Assembly: GCF_004331645.1 (NCBI RefSeq)
Contig: NZ_SJSK01000006.1
Coordinates: 310,001 to 374,000 of the forward strand
Length of the DNA stretch: 64,000 nucleotides
Source: Pedobacter frigiditerrae
GTDB taxonomy: Bacteria; Bacteroidota; Bacteroidia; Sphingobacteriales; Sphingobacteriaceae
Reading direction: 5' to 3'
This document shows, in pieces, positions 17,721-25,970 of the stretch. The notes below the pieces were generated by a model. That model was not told where the DNA came from. It saw only the letters and a program-made list of their open reading frames with translations, and searched no databases. The translations under genes and the position numbers were made by a program. Positions within the stretch are counted from its first letter, which is position 1, and every line of letters begins with the position of its first letter.

Positions 17721-18371
17721 TTAAAGTGTGCCAAATTTGTACCCTTTTTCAGATAAGTACTTTAAAACTTTAGGTAAAGCATATTCAAGACGCTCAAAGG
17801 CTTTTAAACTGTCGTGAAAAACAATGATGGAGCCATTTGTAGTGTTTTTGATAACGTTCTGGTAACATTTTTCAGGAGCGAGATTAAGGTCGAAGTCGCC
17901 ACTTAGCACGTCCCACATGACGATGTCTAGTCTTGAGTCTTGTGAGTTTGACTTTAGACTTTGGACTTTAGACTTTATACTCTTTATTTGGCTTTTCTTA
18001 ATTCTTCCAAATGGTGGTCGAAAAAGGTTAGTTTTGGTAAGCTCTTGGCATTTTAACGTGTTGCTAACGTAGGTTTCATCTTCAGTTGTCCATCCTTTTA
18101 AGTGATTAAAAGTATGGTTTCCGATAGAGTGTCCATCGTTTTTAACGCTTTCAAATACGTCAGGATGTTTTAAAATGTTATCGCCAATGCAAAAAAATGT
18201 AGCTTTAGCATTATAAGTTTTTAAAGTATTTAATACAAAGTCTGTAACATTGGGTATAGGTCCATCGTCAAAGGTTAAATAAACAATTTTTTCCGAGCGG
18301 GACTTATTCCAAATTAAATCAGAATAATACCATTTGAGTAAAAGTGGAGATTTAACTAAGTACATAACCAA
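17721..18371 (-). CDS. Polysaccharide deacetylase family protein (NodB homology)
   Basis: This 216-residue carbohydrate-esterase-4 protein removes acetyl groups from amino sugars, probably in cell-wall or surface glycans. VYLTFDDGPIP (about 31-41) has the catalytic and metal-binding Asp pair, GNHTFNH (about 83-89) has the metal His pair, FRPPFGR (about 116-122) is motif 3, and IIVFHDS near 187 is the final His motif. The N-terminus is hydrophobic but short, so membrane attachment is uncertain. Between motif 3 and DVLSGDFD there is a Ser/Lys-rich insert (KSIKSKVQSLKSNSQDSR) encoded by a 7-bp tandem repeat of the kind normally seen between genes. It is divergent from the tolC-like gene. Confidence 0.88.
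   Translation of the reverse strand: MVMYLVKSPLLLKWYYSDLIWNKSRSEKIVYLTFDDGPIPNVTDFVLNTLKTYNAKATFFCIGDNILKHPDVFESVKNDGHSIGNHTFNHLKGWTTEDETYVSNTLKCQELTKTNLFRPPFGRIKKSQIKSIKSKVQSLKSNSQDSRLDIVMWDVLSGDFDLNLAPEKCYQNVIKNTTNGSIIVFHDSLKAFERLEYALPKVLKYLSEKGYKFGTL
17950..17977. repeat. Four 7-bp repeats inside the deacetylase gene
   Basis: GACTTTA, GACTTTG, GACTTTA, GACTTTA run end to end within the coding region, with degenerate units (GTCTTGA, GTCTTGTGA) just to the left. The same kind of repeat occurs between genes at about 40770-40800. Confidence 0.7.
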
Positions 18372-18447
18372 AAGTAATATTTAGGTTGCACTTAAGAAAT
18401 TTAAAAAACCAATTAATTGTTTATTTATTATTGCGAAACAAATTTTT

Positions 18448-19809
18448 ATGAAACAAGTTGCCAATTATAGCTTTGTAACGAAGCTTTCTTTTATTTTATC
18501 GTTTGTAGTTATCATAACATTTAGCCAACCAAGCTTTGGGCAAGAGTTAATTACCATACAACAGGCAATAGATAAAACCTTAACTAATAACCTCCAAGTA
18601 AAACAATCTAAGTTAAGTGAAAGCTTATCAGATGTTACTTTGCAGCAATCTAAATTGGCATTATATCCAAACTTAAATGCAAGTATTAATCAAAGTATGG
18701 GTTGGGGTCGTAACCAAGTTGCCTCGGGTTTATATCAAAATATCCAAAATTATAACTTAAATCCAAGTATTAGTTCTGGTATAGACGTGTTTAATGGATT
18801 TTCGAAAATTAATCAAATTAAGCAAAATAAATTGTTGTTAGATGCTGGTAAAACAAATACAGAAAAGGTTAAAAATGATTTAATCCTATCTGTAATTACC
18901 TCTTATCTTCAAATTCTTTATAATAAGGATTTCTTAAAAGCTGCTGATGATCAACTTACTGTTGCAAAGCAGCAACTTAACCAACAACAACAGTTATTAG
19001 ATGTTGGTAATAAAACATTGGCAGATTTATCACAGTCTAAATCTCAAGTGGCTACTGCAGAGTTAAATGTTACCAATGCAGCAAATGCATTATCGATTTC
19101 ATATTTAACATTAGCTCAATTAATGGATATTCCTTCATCTTCTGTGTATGAAGTGCAAGCGCCAGTAATCGATAGCTTTAAAAATCCATCGACAAGTTAT
19201 AATGCAGAAGAGGTGTATAATAATGCGCTTAACTTATTTCCAGATATTAAATTAGCGGGTTTAAATACAGCTGCGGCTAAAATCGGAGTAAAGGTTGCTG
19301 AAGGTAATTTATATCCAAGTTTATCTTTCAATGGAAGTTACAGGACAAGTTATTTTTACAACTTTAACTCTACCTTACCTAATGATGCATTCCAAACTCA
19401 GTTAAAAAACAATATATCAAAGGGTGTAGGCTTAAATCTTTCAATTCCAATATTTAATGGATTACAGGCTAAATCTGGTGTCAAGAGAGCCAGGATTAAC
19501 TTGATGCAAACTGAAACTCAAGAACAGTTGGCAAAAAACAACTTAAATAAGATCATTTATCAGGCAGTTGCCGATTTAAAAGCAGCAGAAAGCCGCTTTC
19601 AATCAACAGGTAATGCTTTTACAGCTCAAAAAGATGCATTTTACGTAATAGAACAACGTTATGCGGTTGGTTTAGTTAACTCGTTAGATTATAGCACTGC
19701 ACAAACAAATAGGAATAAAGCAGAAATAGATTATATTCAAGCAAAATATGACTTGATCTTTAGAGCAAAAGTGATCGACTATTATTTAGGCAAGCAAATC
19801 ATATTTTAA
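18448..19809 (+). CDS. TolC-family outer-membrane efflux protein
   Basis: This 453-residue outer-membrane factor forms the trimeric exit duct of a tripartite exporter. It starts with a signal peptide (KLSFILSFVVIITFSQPSFG) and continues into LITIQQAIDKTLTNNLQVKQ, the classic TolC N-terminal helix. Two OEP repeats (about 35-230 and 250-445) contain the usual Asn/Gln-rich helices (QQLNQQQQLLDVGNKTLADL; QRYAVGLVNSLDYSTAQTNR). The periplasmic adaptor gene follows 30 bp downstream on the same strand, so the two are almost certainly one operon. No inner-membrane pump gene is adjacent. Confidence 0.93.
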   Translation: MKQVANYSFVTKLSFILSFVVIITFSQPSFGQELITIQQAIDKTLTNNLQVKQSKLSESLSDVTLQQSKLALYPNLNASINQSMGWGRNQVASGLYQNIQNYNLNPSISSGIDVFNGFSKINQIKQNKLLLDAGKTNTEKVKNDLILSVITSYLQILYNKDFLKAADDQLTVAKQQLNQQQQLLDVGNKTLADLSQSKSQVATAELNVTNAANALSISYLTLAQLMDIPSSSVYEVQAPVIDSFKNPSTSYNAEEVYNNALNLFPDIKLAGLNTAAAKIGVKVAEGNLYPSLSFNGSYRTSYFYNFNSTLPNDAFQTQLKNNISKGVGLNLSIPIFNGLQAKSGVKRARINLMQTETQEQLAKNNLNKIIYQAVADLKAAESRFQSTGNAFTAQKDAFYVIEQRYAVGLVNSLDYSTAQTNRNKAEIDYIQAKYDLIFRAKVIDYYLGKQIIF

Positions 19810-19839
19810 TAAAAAAACAAAACAATACTTAACATAATT

Positions 19840-21207
19840 ATGAAACTTAAACACATTTTAATTGGCGCTGGTGTATTACTTGTACTTATTTTGGGTGCAA
19901 AATTTGCTGGCCTTATTGGTGGCGAACAACTAGAAAAGGTAACTGTAGATAAAGCTGGTGATAAAAAAGTAGTAGAAACTGTTACAGCTAGTGGAAAAAT
20001 ACAGCCAGAAACAGAAGTGAAATTAAGTTCTGAAGTATCTGGTGAGGTTACCGAACTTTTGGTAAAAGAAGGAGACGTGGTTAAAAAAGGTCAACTACTT
20101 TGTAAAGTTAGACCAGATGTTTTACAATCAGGTTACGAAAGAGCAGTTGCTTCTTACAACTCTCAAAAAGCAAGTGTTGCGGCTTCTCAACAACAGCTAA
20201 TTCAAACACAAGCAAACTTTGTTAACTCAGAAGCTACTTACAAACGTAATGTAGAGTTGTATAACAAAAAAGTAATTTCAGCATCAGAATTTGATGCAGC
20301 AAAAGCAGCTTACTTAACGGCAAAAGCAAATTTAGCTAGTGCAAAAGAAAACGTTACAGGTGCAAAATTCAGCTTAGAGCAAAATGGTGCAAATGTTAAA
20401 GAAGCTGGTGCTAACTTAGCCAAAACAACAATTTTCTCTCCAGTAGATGGAGTCGTTTCAAAATTATCTATCGAGTTAGGTGACCGTATTCTAGGTACTT
20501 CGCAAATGGCAGGTACAGAAATCATGCGTATCTCTAACTTAACTACAATGGAAGTAAATGTAGAAGTTAACGAAAACGATATTAATCGCGTTAATGTTGG
20601 CGATAGCGCTTCAATTGAAATAGATGCTTTTGCCGACAAGAAATTTAAAGGTGTGGTTACTGAGATTGCAAGTTCTTCTACAAGTGTAGGTACTACTACA
20701 ACTTCTGTTGATCAGGTTACTAACTTCTCGGTAAAGGTCCGTTTAATTGCCGAATCATACAGTACTGTTAAAGGTGGTGCAAAAGATTTGCCCTCTCCAT
20801 TTAGACCAGGTTTATCTGCAACTGTAGATATAGAAAGTGAATCTGTTAATAGTTTAGCAGTTCCAATTCAAGCTGTATTTACTGGTGATAAAGACTCTAC
20901 CGATCCAGCGAAAAATGCAACTAGCGGCAACGACCAGAACCAAGAAAAACAAAAAAGCAAGTTGAACGATAAAAAAGTAAAACAATATGTTTACTTATTT
21001 GATAGCAAAACAAGCACAGTTAAAAAAGCAGAGGTAACAACCGGAATTCAAGATGACCAATATATCATCATCAAAACGGGTTTAAAACCTGGTCAAGAAA
21101 TTGTTTCAGGCCCATATTCTGCTGTTCAGAACAAGCTAAAAGACGGAGCAAAAGTAGAGAAAACAACTAAGGATAAGTTGTTTAGCGCTGATGCTAAAAA
21201 GAAATAA
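19840..21207 (+). CDS. HlyD/MacA-type periplasmic adaptor subunit
   Basis: The 455-residue adaptor is anchored by an N-terminal helix (about 4-26). It has the biotinyl-lipoyl halves (KIQPETEVKLSSEVSGEV, near 52, and TIFSPVDGVVSKLSIELGDR, near 198), a coiled-coil hairpin between them (about 95-190, rich in Ala/Gln/Lys), and a beta-barrel with NVEVNENDINRVNVGD. The layout fits MacA-like adaptors that couple an ABC or RND pump to TolC. The region near 350-380 is a charged insert (SGNDQNQEKQKSKLNDKK). It is co-transcribed with the tolC-like gene. The next gene downstream is gpsA, so the pump must be encoded elsewhere. Confidence 0.92.
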   Translation: MKLKHILIGAGVLLVLILGAKFAGLIGGEQLEKVTVDKAGDKKVVETVTASGKIQPETEVKLSSEVSGEVTELLVKEGDVVKKGQLLCKVRPDVLQSGYERAVASYNSQKASVAASQQQLIQTQANFVNSEATYKRNVELYNKKVISASEFDAAKAAYLTAKANLASAKENVTGAKFSLEQNGANVKEAGANLAKTTIFSPVDGVVSKLSIELGDRILGTSQMAGTEIMRISNLTTMEVNVEVNENDINRVNVGDSASIEIDAFADKKFKGVVTEIASSSTSVGTTTTSVDQVTNFSVKVRLIAESYSTVKGGAKDLPSPFRPGLSATVDIESESVNSLAVPIQAVFTGDKDSTDPAKNATSGNDQNQEKQKSKLNDKKVKQYVYLFDSKTSTVKKAEVTTGIQDDQYIIIKTGLKPGQEIVSGPYSAVQNKLKDGAKVEKTTKDKLFSADAKKK

Positions 21208-21331
21208 ACCAAATCATAATAATTAAGTATTTTTGAGGCCAGATAAGGTTTAATTATTGCGTAAAGCATTAATTAAACCTTTTGGTTTTTTAACGGTTTT
21301 AATCTTTAAGATTATACCTAAACTAATTGAT

Positions 21332-22330
21332 ATGATACCTAAAATTGCAATGATTGGTGGCGGAAGTTGGGCTACGGCAATCATCAAAATGTTGGCTGAC
21401 AATACAATCGAGAAAGAGATTTTTTGGTGGATGCGTAATGAAGAAGCAATTGCTCATATTAAGGCATTTAAGCATAATCCCAATTATTTAAGCTCTGTAG
21501 AGATTAAATTGCCAGATGCTAACATCTCCAATGATATTAGCTCAATCATAGCCGCAGCAGATTACTTAATCTTAAACGTTCCTGCTGCGTTTTTAAAAGA
21601 AACTTTAAAGGATATTAAATCTGCCGATTTAAAGGGCAAAAAAATAATATCTGCCATTAAAGGGATAGTGCCTGATGAAAACCTAATCATTGGCGAGTTC
21701 ATCAATCAGAAATTCGATGTGCCCTTAAATGATATCGTGGTAATTAGTGGACCATGCCATGCAGAAGAGGTTGCACTAGAAAAACTTTCTTACCTAACCA
21801 TAGCCAGTATGGATGTAGAGTTGGCGAGTGATTTTGCTAATGTGCTTAATACCAGATACATTAAAACAAACGTTTCTGATGATATTTTTGGTACCGAATA
21901 TGCTGCAGTTCTTAAAAATATCTATGCAGTTGCAAGCGGTATTTGCCACGGCGTAGGATATGGAGACAATTTTCAGGCTGTGTTGATTTCTAATGCCATT
22001 AGAGAGATTAAAAGTTTTGTAGATGCCGTTCATCCAATTGATAGAGATATCATGGAATCGGCTTATTTGGGCGATTTAATGGTAACTGCCTATTCTCAAT
22101 TTAGTCGTAACCGAACTTTTGGAAACATGATTGGGAAGGGCTACACCGTAAAATCTGCGCAGCTAGAGATGAACATGATTGCCGAAGGTTATTATGCAGC
22201 AAGTTGTATGCATCACATTAATCAGAAGTATAAAGTTTCTATGCCAATTAGTGAAGCAGTTTATCATATTTTATATGAAAATGCATCGCCAGCTAGAGAA
22301 ATGAGATTGCTTACCGAGCAATTGAATTAA
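21332..22330 (+). CDS. gpsA: NAD(P)H-dependent glycerol-3-phosphate dehydrogenase
   Basis: GpsA reduces dihydroxyacetone phosphate to sn-glycerol 3-phosphate, the backbone precursor of phospholipids, in the cytoplasm. I chose the ATG at 21332 because MIPKIAMIGGGSWATAIIK puts the Rossmann loop (GGGSWAT) at the usual place; the upstream TTG at 21257 would add an uncharacteristic hydrophobic extension. The product is 332 residues, the family's usual length. KGIVPDENLIIGEF (NAD site), SGPCHAEEV (Bacteroidota variant of SGPSFAxEV), EYAAVLKNIYAVASGICHG with the catalytic Lys, and GDLMVTAYSQFSRNRTFG (substrate) are all present. It follows the adaptor gene by 124 bp. Confidence 0.95.
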   Translation: MIPKIAMIGGGSWATAIIKMLADNTIEKEIFWWMRNEEAIAHIKAFKHNPNYLSSVEIKLPDANISNDISSIIAAADYLILNVPAAFLKETLKDIKSADLKGKKIISAIKGIVPDENLIIGEFINQKFDVPLNDIVVISGPCHAEEVALEKLSYLTIASMDVELASDFANVLNTRYIKTNVSDDIFGTEYAAVLKNIYAVASGICHGVGYGDNFQAVLISNAIREIKSFVDAVHPIDRDIMESAYLGDLMVTAYSQFSRNRTFGNMIGKGYTVKSAQLEMNMIAEGYYAASCMHHINQKYKVSMPISEAVYHILYENASPAREMRLLTEQLN

Positions 22331-22734
22331 TATTTATACTATCAATAAAATCTTTTATGTCTAATTTTTAGGAGCGCAAGGTTCGTGTAGGTTTTAAAGG
22401 CAAGTCCCTCTTTTCGCTATATTCCCGATGAAACCTGTGAAACAAGCAAGCATTCAATTAAAAACAATAGACAACAATGCTTAAATCGGGAGATGGCGGT
22501 TCAATAGCGGCTAGAAATGTTAGGCTGGTGCAAGGAAACTGTACACAGCAGCACAGACCCAATTTCTCTAAACCCTGATAGCAGTGAAATTTTTTTGTCA
22601 TGCTGAGCGTAGTCGAAGCACAAAAAAATGTAACGTATAGCAGGACTGAATTTTCAAAAGATTTACTGCACCTGCTTTTCAAATAAAAGAAACAATAATT
22701 ACTCATCTATTGTTATTCATAAAAATCTAGCATT
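22331..22734. other. 404-bp gap filled by repeat material
   Basis: No credible gene is present. Position 22567 onward is copy A of the composite palindrome. The part before it (22470-22560) is GC-richer and ends in a run similar to the left shoulder of other copies. The last 50 bases before the small secreted-protein gene are AT-rich and should contain its promoter. Confidence 0.6.
22567..22683. repeat. Composite palindromic repeat, copy A
   Basis: The left shoulder CCTGATAGCAGTGAAAT and right shoulder ATGTAACGTATAGCAGG are imperfect inverted repeats, extended inward by T7/A7 runs. The core is TTTTGTCATGCTGAGCG, then TAGTCGAAGCACAAAA. To the right it continues into a TTTACTGCACCTGCTTTTCA tail shared with the other copies. 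Confidence 0.75.
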
Positions 22735-23064
22735 ATGAAAACGAAAAAATATTTAATAGGCCTAGCATCAATGGCAATGATAGCATCGGTAACATTTACC
22801 GCTGCAGCACAGGAGAAAAAAACAGTTGCGGGTAAAGCAATACAGAAAACAGGAAAAGCAGCTAAAAGTGTCGGCAATAAAACAGCTGAGGTTGCTGTAA
22901 AGGGAACCGCAAAAGTTGTAGATGCAAAATATAAAGGTAAAATAGCACCAGATGGTTCTGATGTTTATATTGATGGTAAAAACAATAAATATTATATCAA
23001 TAGCAAAGGAGCTAAGATTTACTTAAAGGCTAGTGAGATTAGGGTTAAACCTGCTGGAAACTAA
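22735..23064 (+). CDS. Small secreted basic protein
   Basis: This 109-residue protein starts with a signal peptide (KTKKYLIGLASMAMIASV, cleaved after AAAQ). Residues 27-65 are Lys/Ala/Thr/Val-rich with a loose repeat (GKAIQKTGKAAKSVGNKTAEV), which suggests an amphipathic or flexible basic segment. The C-terminal part (GSDVYIDGKNNKYYINSKGA, then KIYLKASEIRV) resembles short 'YxNxKGxKxYL' adaptor-like domains. That similarity is weak and I assign no function. Codon use looks like its neighbours. It is isolated: repeats flank it on both sides. Confidence 0.75.
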   Translation: MKTKKYLIGLASMAMIASVTFTAAAQEKKTVAGKAIQKTGKAAKSVGNKTAEVAVKGTAKVVDAKYKGKIAPDGSDVYIDGKNNKYYINSKGAKIYLKASEIRVKPAGN

Positions 23065-23073
23065 TTTATTAAC

Positions 23074-23191
23074 CGTCATTTCGAAATGAGCTTTTCTCGA
23101 TTGAGAAATCTCTAGTTTTATTAGCGCAAGACTGTCTATTGGTGGTTGTTAGAAAGAGATATCTCCTCGCTGCGCTCCGTTCGATATGACG
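23074..23191. repeat. 118-bp palindromic repeat (CGTCATTTCGAA family)
   Basis: Outer arms CGTCATTTCGAA (23074-23085) and TTCGATATGACG (23180-23191) pair at 11 of 12 positions. Inner arms GAGAAATCTC (23103-23112) and GAGATATCTC (23156-23165) pair nearly perfectly. It begins ten bases after a stop codon. Confidence 0.75.
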
Positions 23192-23200
23192 TAAACAAGA

Positions 23201-23225
23201 AAGCCTCGACAATTTGTCGAGGCTT
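23201..23225. terminator. Terminator of the DEAD-box helicase gene
   Basis: AAGCCTCGACAA and TTGTCGAGGCTT form a 12-bp perfect stem with a one-base centre. It has a T-tract on the plus side and TTCTTGTTT on the minus side. It lies 26 bp past the helicase stop and can act in both directions. Confidence 0.85.
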
Positions 23226-23250
23226 TTTATTATATAAGGTTTTGTGAGAA

Positions 23251-25197
23251 TTAAGAACGACGTCTTCTTTCGCCACTACCAGCACCGCCTTCGCGTCTTC
23301 CGCTACCGCCAGTGTTACCACCTTTATCATCACGACTACGACCAGAGAAATCTCTGAAACCACCGCCAGTGCTGCCACCGCCGCTGCTTCTTCTTTCTCC
23401 GCCACCGCCGCTTCTTCTTTCACCGCCACCACTTCTGCCACCGCCGAAACCACCGCCACCACTTCTTCTTTCTCCACCACCGTAGCCACCGCTTCTTCTT
23501 TCACCGCCACCACTTCTTCTTTCTCCACCATCACCTCTACCACCAACTGGTGCATCACCGCTTTTTTCGATTCTTACATCGCGATTGTTGAATTTAATGT
23601 CCTTAAAGTTGGTAAATAAAGAATCTACCGCGTCGTTTTCTACTTCAATGAAAGAGAAAACACCTTTTAAGTCTATTTTACCAACAGATTTACCACTGAT
23701 TTTACCGTTATTACAAACAAAACCTAATAAATCACCTCTGGTAAATTCATCTACCGAACCTACATTGATAAATAAACGAGTGTAGTTGCTGTTATCAAAG
23801 TTTCTAGCACCACGTTCGCCTCTTTCACCACGTTCTCCACGCTCACCTCTATCACTACGGTCATCTGCACTAGCATTTAAATCCGGTGCGTTAGCATAGT
23901 AATCCAAGAAACGGTTAAACTCTAATGAAGCGAATTTTTTAATGATATCTTCTTTGCTTAATTCAGCAAACTCATCCATAATTCTAGGAATGTACTGGTC
24001 TATTTGATCAGTATTTACTTCCACATTGTGAACTTTATGAATTAAAGAGAACAGTTGTTTTTCGCAAACATCAAAACCTGTAGGTAATTCTGCTTTTGTA
24101 AATTGTTTTCCAATAATTCTTTCAATCTGACGGATTTTGCCAGTTTCTTTAGAGTTAATGATACAGATAGAAATACCAGTTTTACCAGCACGACCAGTAC
24201 GGCCAGAACGGTGAGTATAACTTTCAATCTCATCTGGTAAAGCATAGTTAATTACGTGAGTTACGCCACTAACATCTATACCACGAGCAGCAACATCTGT
24301 AGCAATTAATAATTGCATGTTACGATCGCGGAAACGTTGCATTACTTTATCACGTTGTTGTTGAGATAAATCTCCGTGTAATGCATCTGCATTGTAACCG
24401 TCTTTAATTAAATGCTCGGCAACATCTTGTGTATCTAACTTAGTTTTACAGAATACTACGGCAAAAATTTCAGGGTTAAAATCTACAATTCGTTTAAGGG
24501 CTGCGTATTTATCACGAGCTTTTACAATATAGTACTCATGCTCGATATTTACGTTACCTGTATTTTTTGTGCCCATGGTTAATTCTACAGGATTTTCCAT
24601 GTAGTTTTTAGCAATGCGACGAACCTCAGGAGGCATAGTTGCAGAGAATAACCATGTTTTTTTATCGTCTGGTGTAGTCGATAAAATGTCGTTAATGTCT
24701 TCTTGGAAGCCCATGTTTAACATTTCATCTGCCTCATCCAATACTACATATTTAACGCTAGAAAAATCTATGGCTTTACGGCCAATAATATCTAACATAC
24801 GGCCGGGCGTGGCCACTACAATTTGTACGCCATTGCGTATTTCACGTAGTTGTTGCATAATGTTAGCGCCACCGTAAACGGCAACCACGTGTGCATTAGG
24901 CGTGTTTTTTGAGAAATTCTTGATGTCGTTTGTAATCTGCAGACATAGCTCACGCGTAGGGCACAAAATTAGTGCTTGCGGCTTATTGCTCTTAAAGTCT
25001 ATTAATTCTAACAGCGGCAAACCAAATGCGGCTGTTTTTCCTGTTCCTGTTTGGGCCAAACCAACAAAGTCGTTACTACCTTCTAACAGTACAGGAATAG
25101 ATTGCTCCTGAATAGGCGTAGGATTTTCGAATCCTAGCTCTTTTACGGCATTAACAACGTCATCACTTATCCCCAATTTACTAAATGGGTTTATCAT
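23251..25197 (-). CDS. DEAD-box ATP-dependent RNA helicase with Arg/Gly-rich tail (DeaD/CsdA-like)
   Basis: The 648-residue helicase remodels RNA structures, probably in ribosome assembly or cold adaptation. RecA-1 carries AQTGTGKTAAFG (motif I), PTRELCLQI, ATPGRMLD, VLDEADEMLNMGF (II) and FSATMPPE (III). RecA-2 carries DVAARGIDV and HRSGRTGRAG (V, VI). Residues about 470-545 are a DbpA-type RNA-binding fold (YTRLFINVGSVDEFTRGDLL). Just before it is ERGERGERGERGERG. The last 100 residues are dominated by GERRSGGG-type repeats, expected to bind RNA non-specifically and to favour condensate formation. The repeat DNA creates overlapping spurious open frames. The start MINPFSKLGISDDVV is typical. 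Confidence 0.94.
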   Translation of the reverse strand: MINPFSKLGISDDVVNAVKELGFENPTPIQEQSIPVLLEGSNDFVGLAQTGTGKTAAFGLPLLELIDFKSNKPQALILCPTRELCLQITNDIKNFSKNTPNAHVVAVYGGANIMQQLREIRNGVQIVVATPGRMLDIIGRKAIDFSSVKYVVLDEADEMLNMGFQEDINDILSTTPDDKKTWLFSATMPPEVRRIAKNYMENPVELTMGTKNTGNVNIEHEYYIVKARDKYAALKRIVDFNPEIFAVVFCKTKLDTQDVAEHLIKDGYNADALHGDLSQQQRDKVMQRFRDRNMQLLIATDVAARGIDVSGVTHVINYALPDEIESYTHRSGRTGRAGKTGISICIINSKETGKIRQIERIIGKQFTKAELPTGFDVCEKQLFSLIHKVHNVEVNTDQIDQYIPRIMDEFAELSKEDIIKKFASLEFNRFLDYYANAPDLNASADDRSDRGERGERGERGERGARNFDNSNYTRLFINVGSVDEFTRGDLLGFVCNNGKISGKSVGKIDLKGVFSFIEVENDAVDSLFTNFKDIKFNNRDVRIEKSGDAPVGGRGDGGERRSGGGERRSGGYGGGERRSGGGGFGGGRSGGGERRSGGGGERRSSGGGSTGGGFRDFSGRSRDDKGGNTGGSGRREGGAGSGERRRRS

Positions 25198-25346
25198 TAT
25201 AACATTTTTTAATTAAGCCGCAAAGGTACAGTTAATAATTGGTATTTTATTGTATGTCAAGTAAATAGTTTTTTAAGCCCCCTAAGTGTGGAAATAATTG
25301 ATGTTGAATGACTTGCCGATTTTTTTTGATTCATGAATTTTCATCT

Positions 25347-25928
25347 TTAACTAACCCAATTGCAATAAGACTTAATTACAATCCAATTGTTCCCTTCTTT
25401 TTTATAAACTGATAGATTTCCTCCCGCACACAACCAACCACATGAATTAGATTTATAAAAGATACAATAGGTGTTGTTTCTAACAAAGATAGGGTTAGAG
25501 AAGGTCTCAAAACTTTGTCCAATATTTTTATAAAAGTAGTTCCAGCCTTTGGTTCTATCTTTGAATATATTGTTAATGGAATCTTGAGCGATTATCTTTG
25601 AATTTGGCAGTAAATCTTTTGTCCATTTTTTTATTGGTTTTAGTGATTGTTCTTTTAAAATATAGTTAATCTCACTTTTGGTAAAAGTTAAGGTATCGTT
25701 TTTAAGTTCAACTAAACAATCAAATGCATTAAAATTAAATGGTTCATCAGCAAGTAAGAATTTTTCTTTTTTAACAACGGCATTAATAAACTCAGTGGTG
25801 AGTTGGATATATGCATTTTTCGTAGAGTCGATAGTTGAAACCTGGTCGTTATCAGGTTTTTTAAGGGAACAGCCTATTGAAAGGAAAAGCAATGTTAGTA
25901 TTGGAAAATATTTCATCATCATCATCAT
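25347..25928 (-). CDS. Putative lipoprotein of unknown function
   Basis: Five consecutive ATG codons (25914-25928) mark the start region. Any of them gives the lipoprotein signal M-KYFPILTLLFLSIGC with the lipobox LSIGC; a longer frame from 25967 adds an unlikely His-rich leader. The mature protein of about 175 residues is mixed alpha/beta with cysteines near the end (YKSNSCGWLCAGGNLSVYKK). I do not recognise a family. It lies next to the RluA-domain gene on the same strand. The longer frame would begin 4 bases after that gene's stop, so the two could be co-transcribed. Confidence 0.65.
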   Translation of the reverse strand: MMMMMKYFPILTLLFLSIGCSLKKPDNDQVSTIDSTKNAYIQLTTEFINAVVKKEKFLLADEPFNFNAFDCLVELKNDTLTFTKSEINYILKEQSLKPIKKWTKDLLPNSKIIAQDSINNIFKDRTKGWNYFYKNIGQSFETFSNPIFVRNNTYCIFYKSNSCGWLCAGGNLSVYKKEGNNWIVIKSYCNWVS

Positions 25929-25970
25929 TTTAGTAAAATAATGATGTCTAACCATATGGAATTCCATAAA

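Noticed and set aside
21257..21331. N-terminal extension of GpsA from TTG
   Set aside because: The hydrophobic extension is uncharacteristic; the ATG at 21332 gives the standard Rossmann start.
22458..22706. 82-aa Cys-rich minus-strand frame
   Set aside because: Entirely repeat-derived (composite copy A).
23136..23558. 140-aa Val/Ala/Glu-rich minus-strand frame
   Set aside because: It is the shifted reading of the GERRSGGG repeat DNA of the helicase gene plus flanking palindrome.
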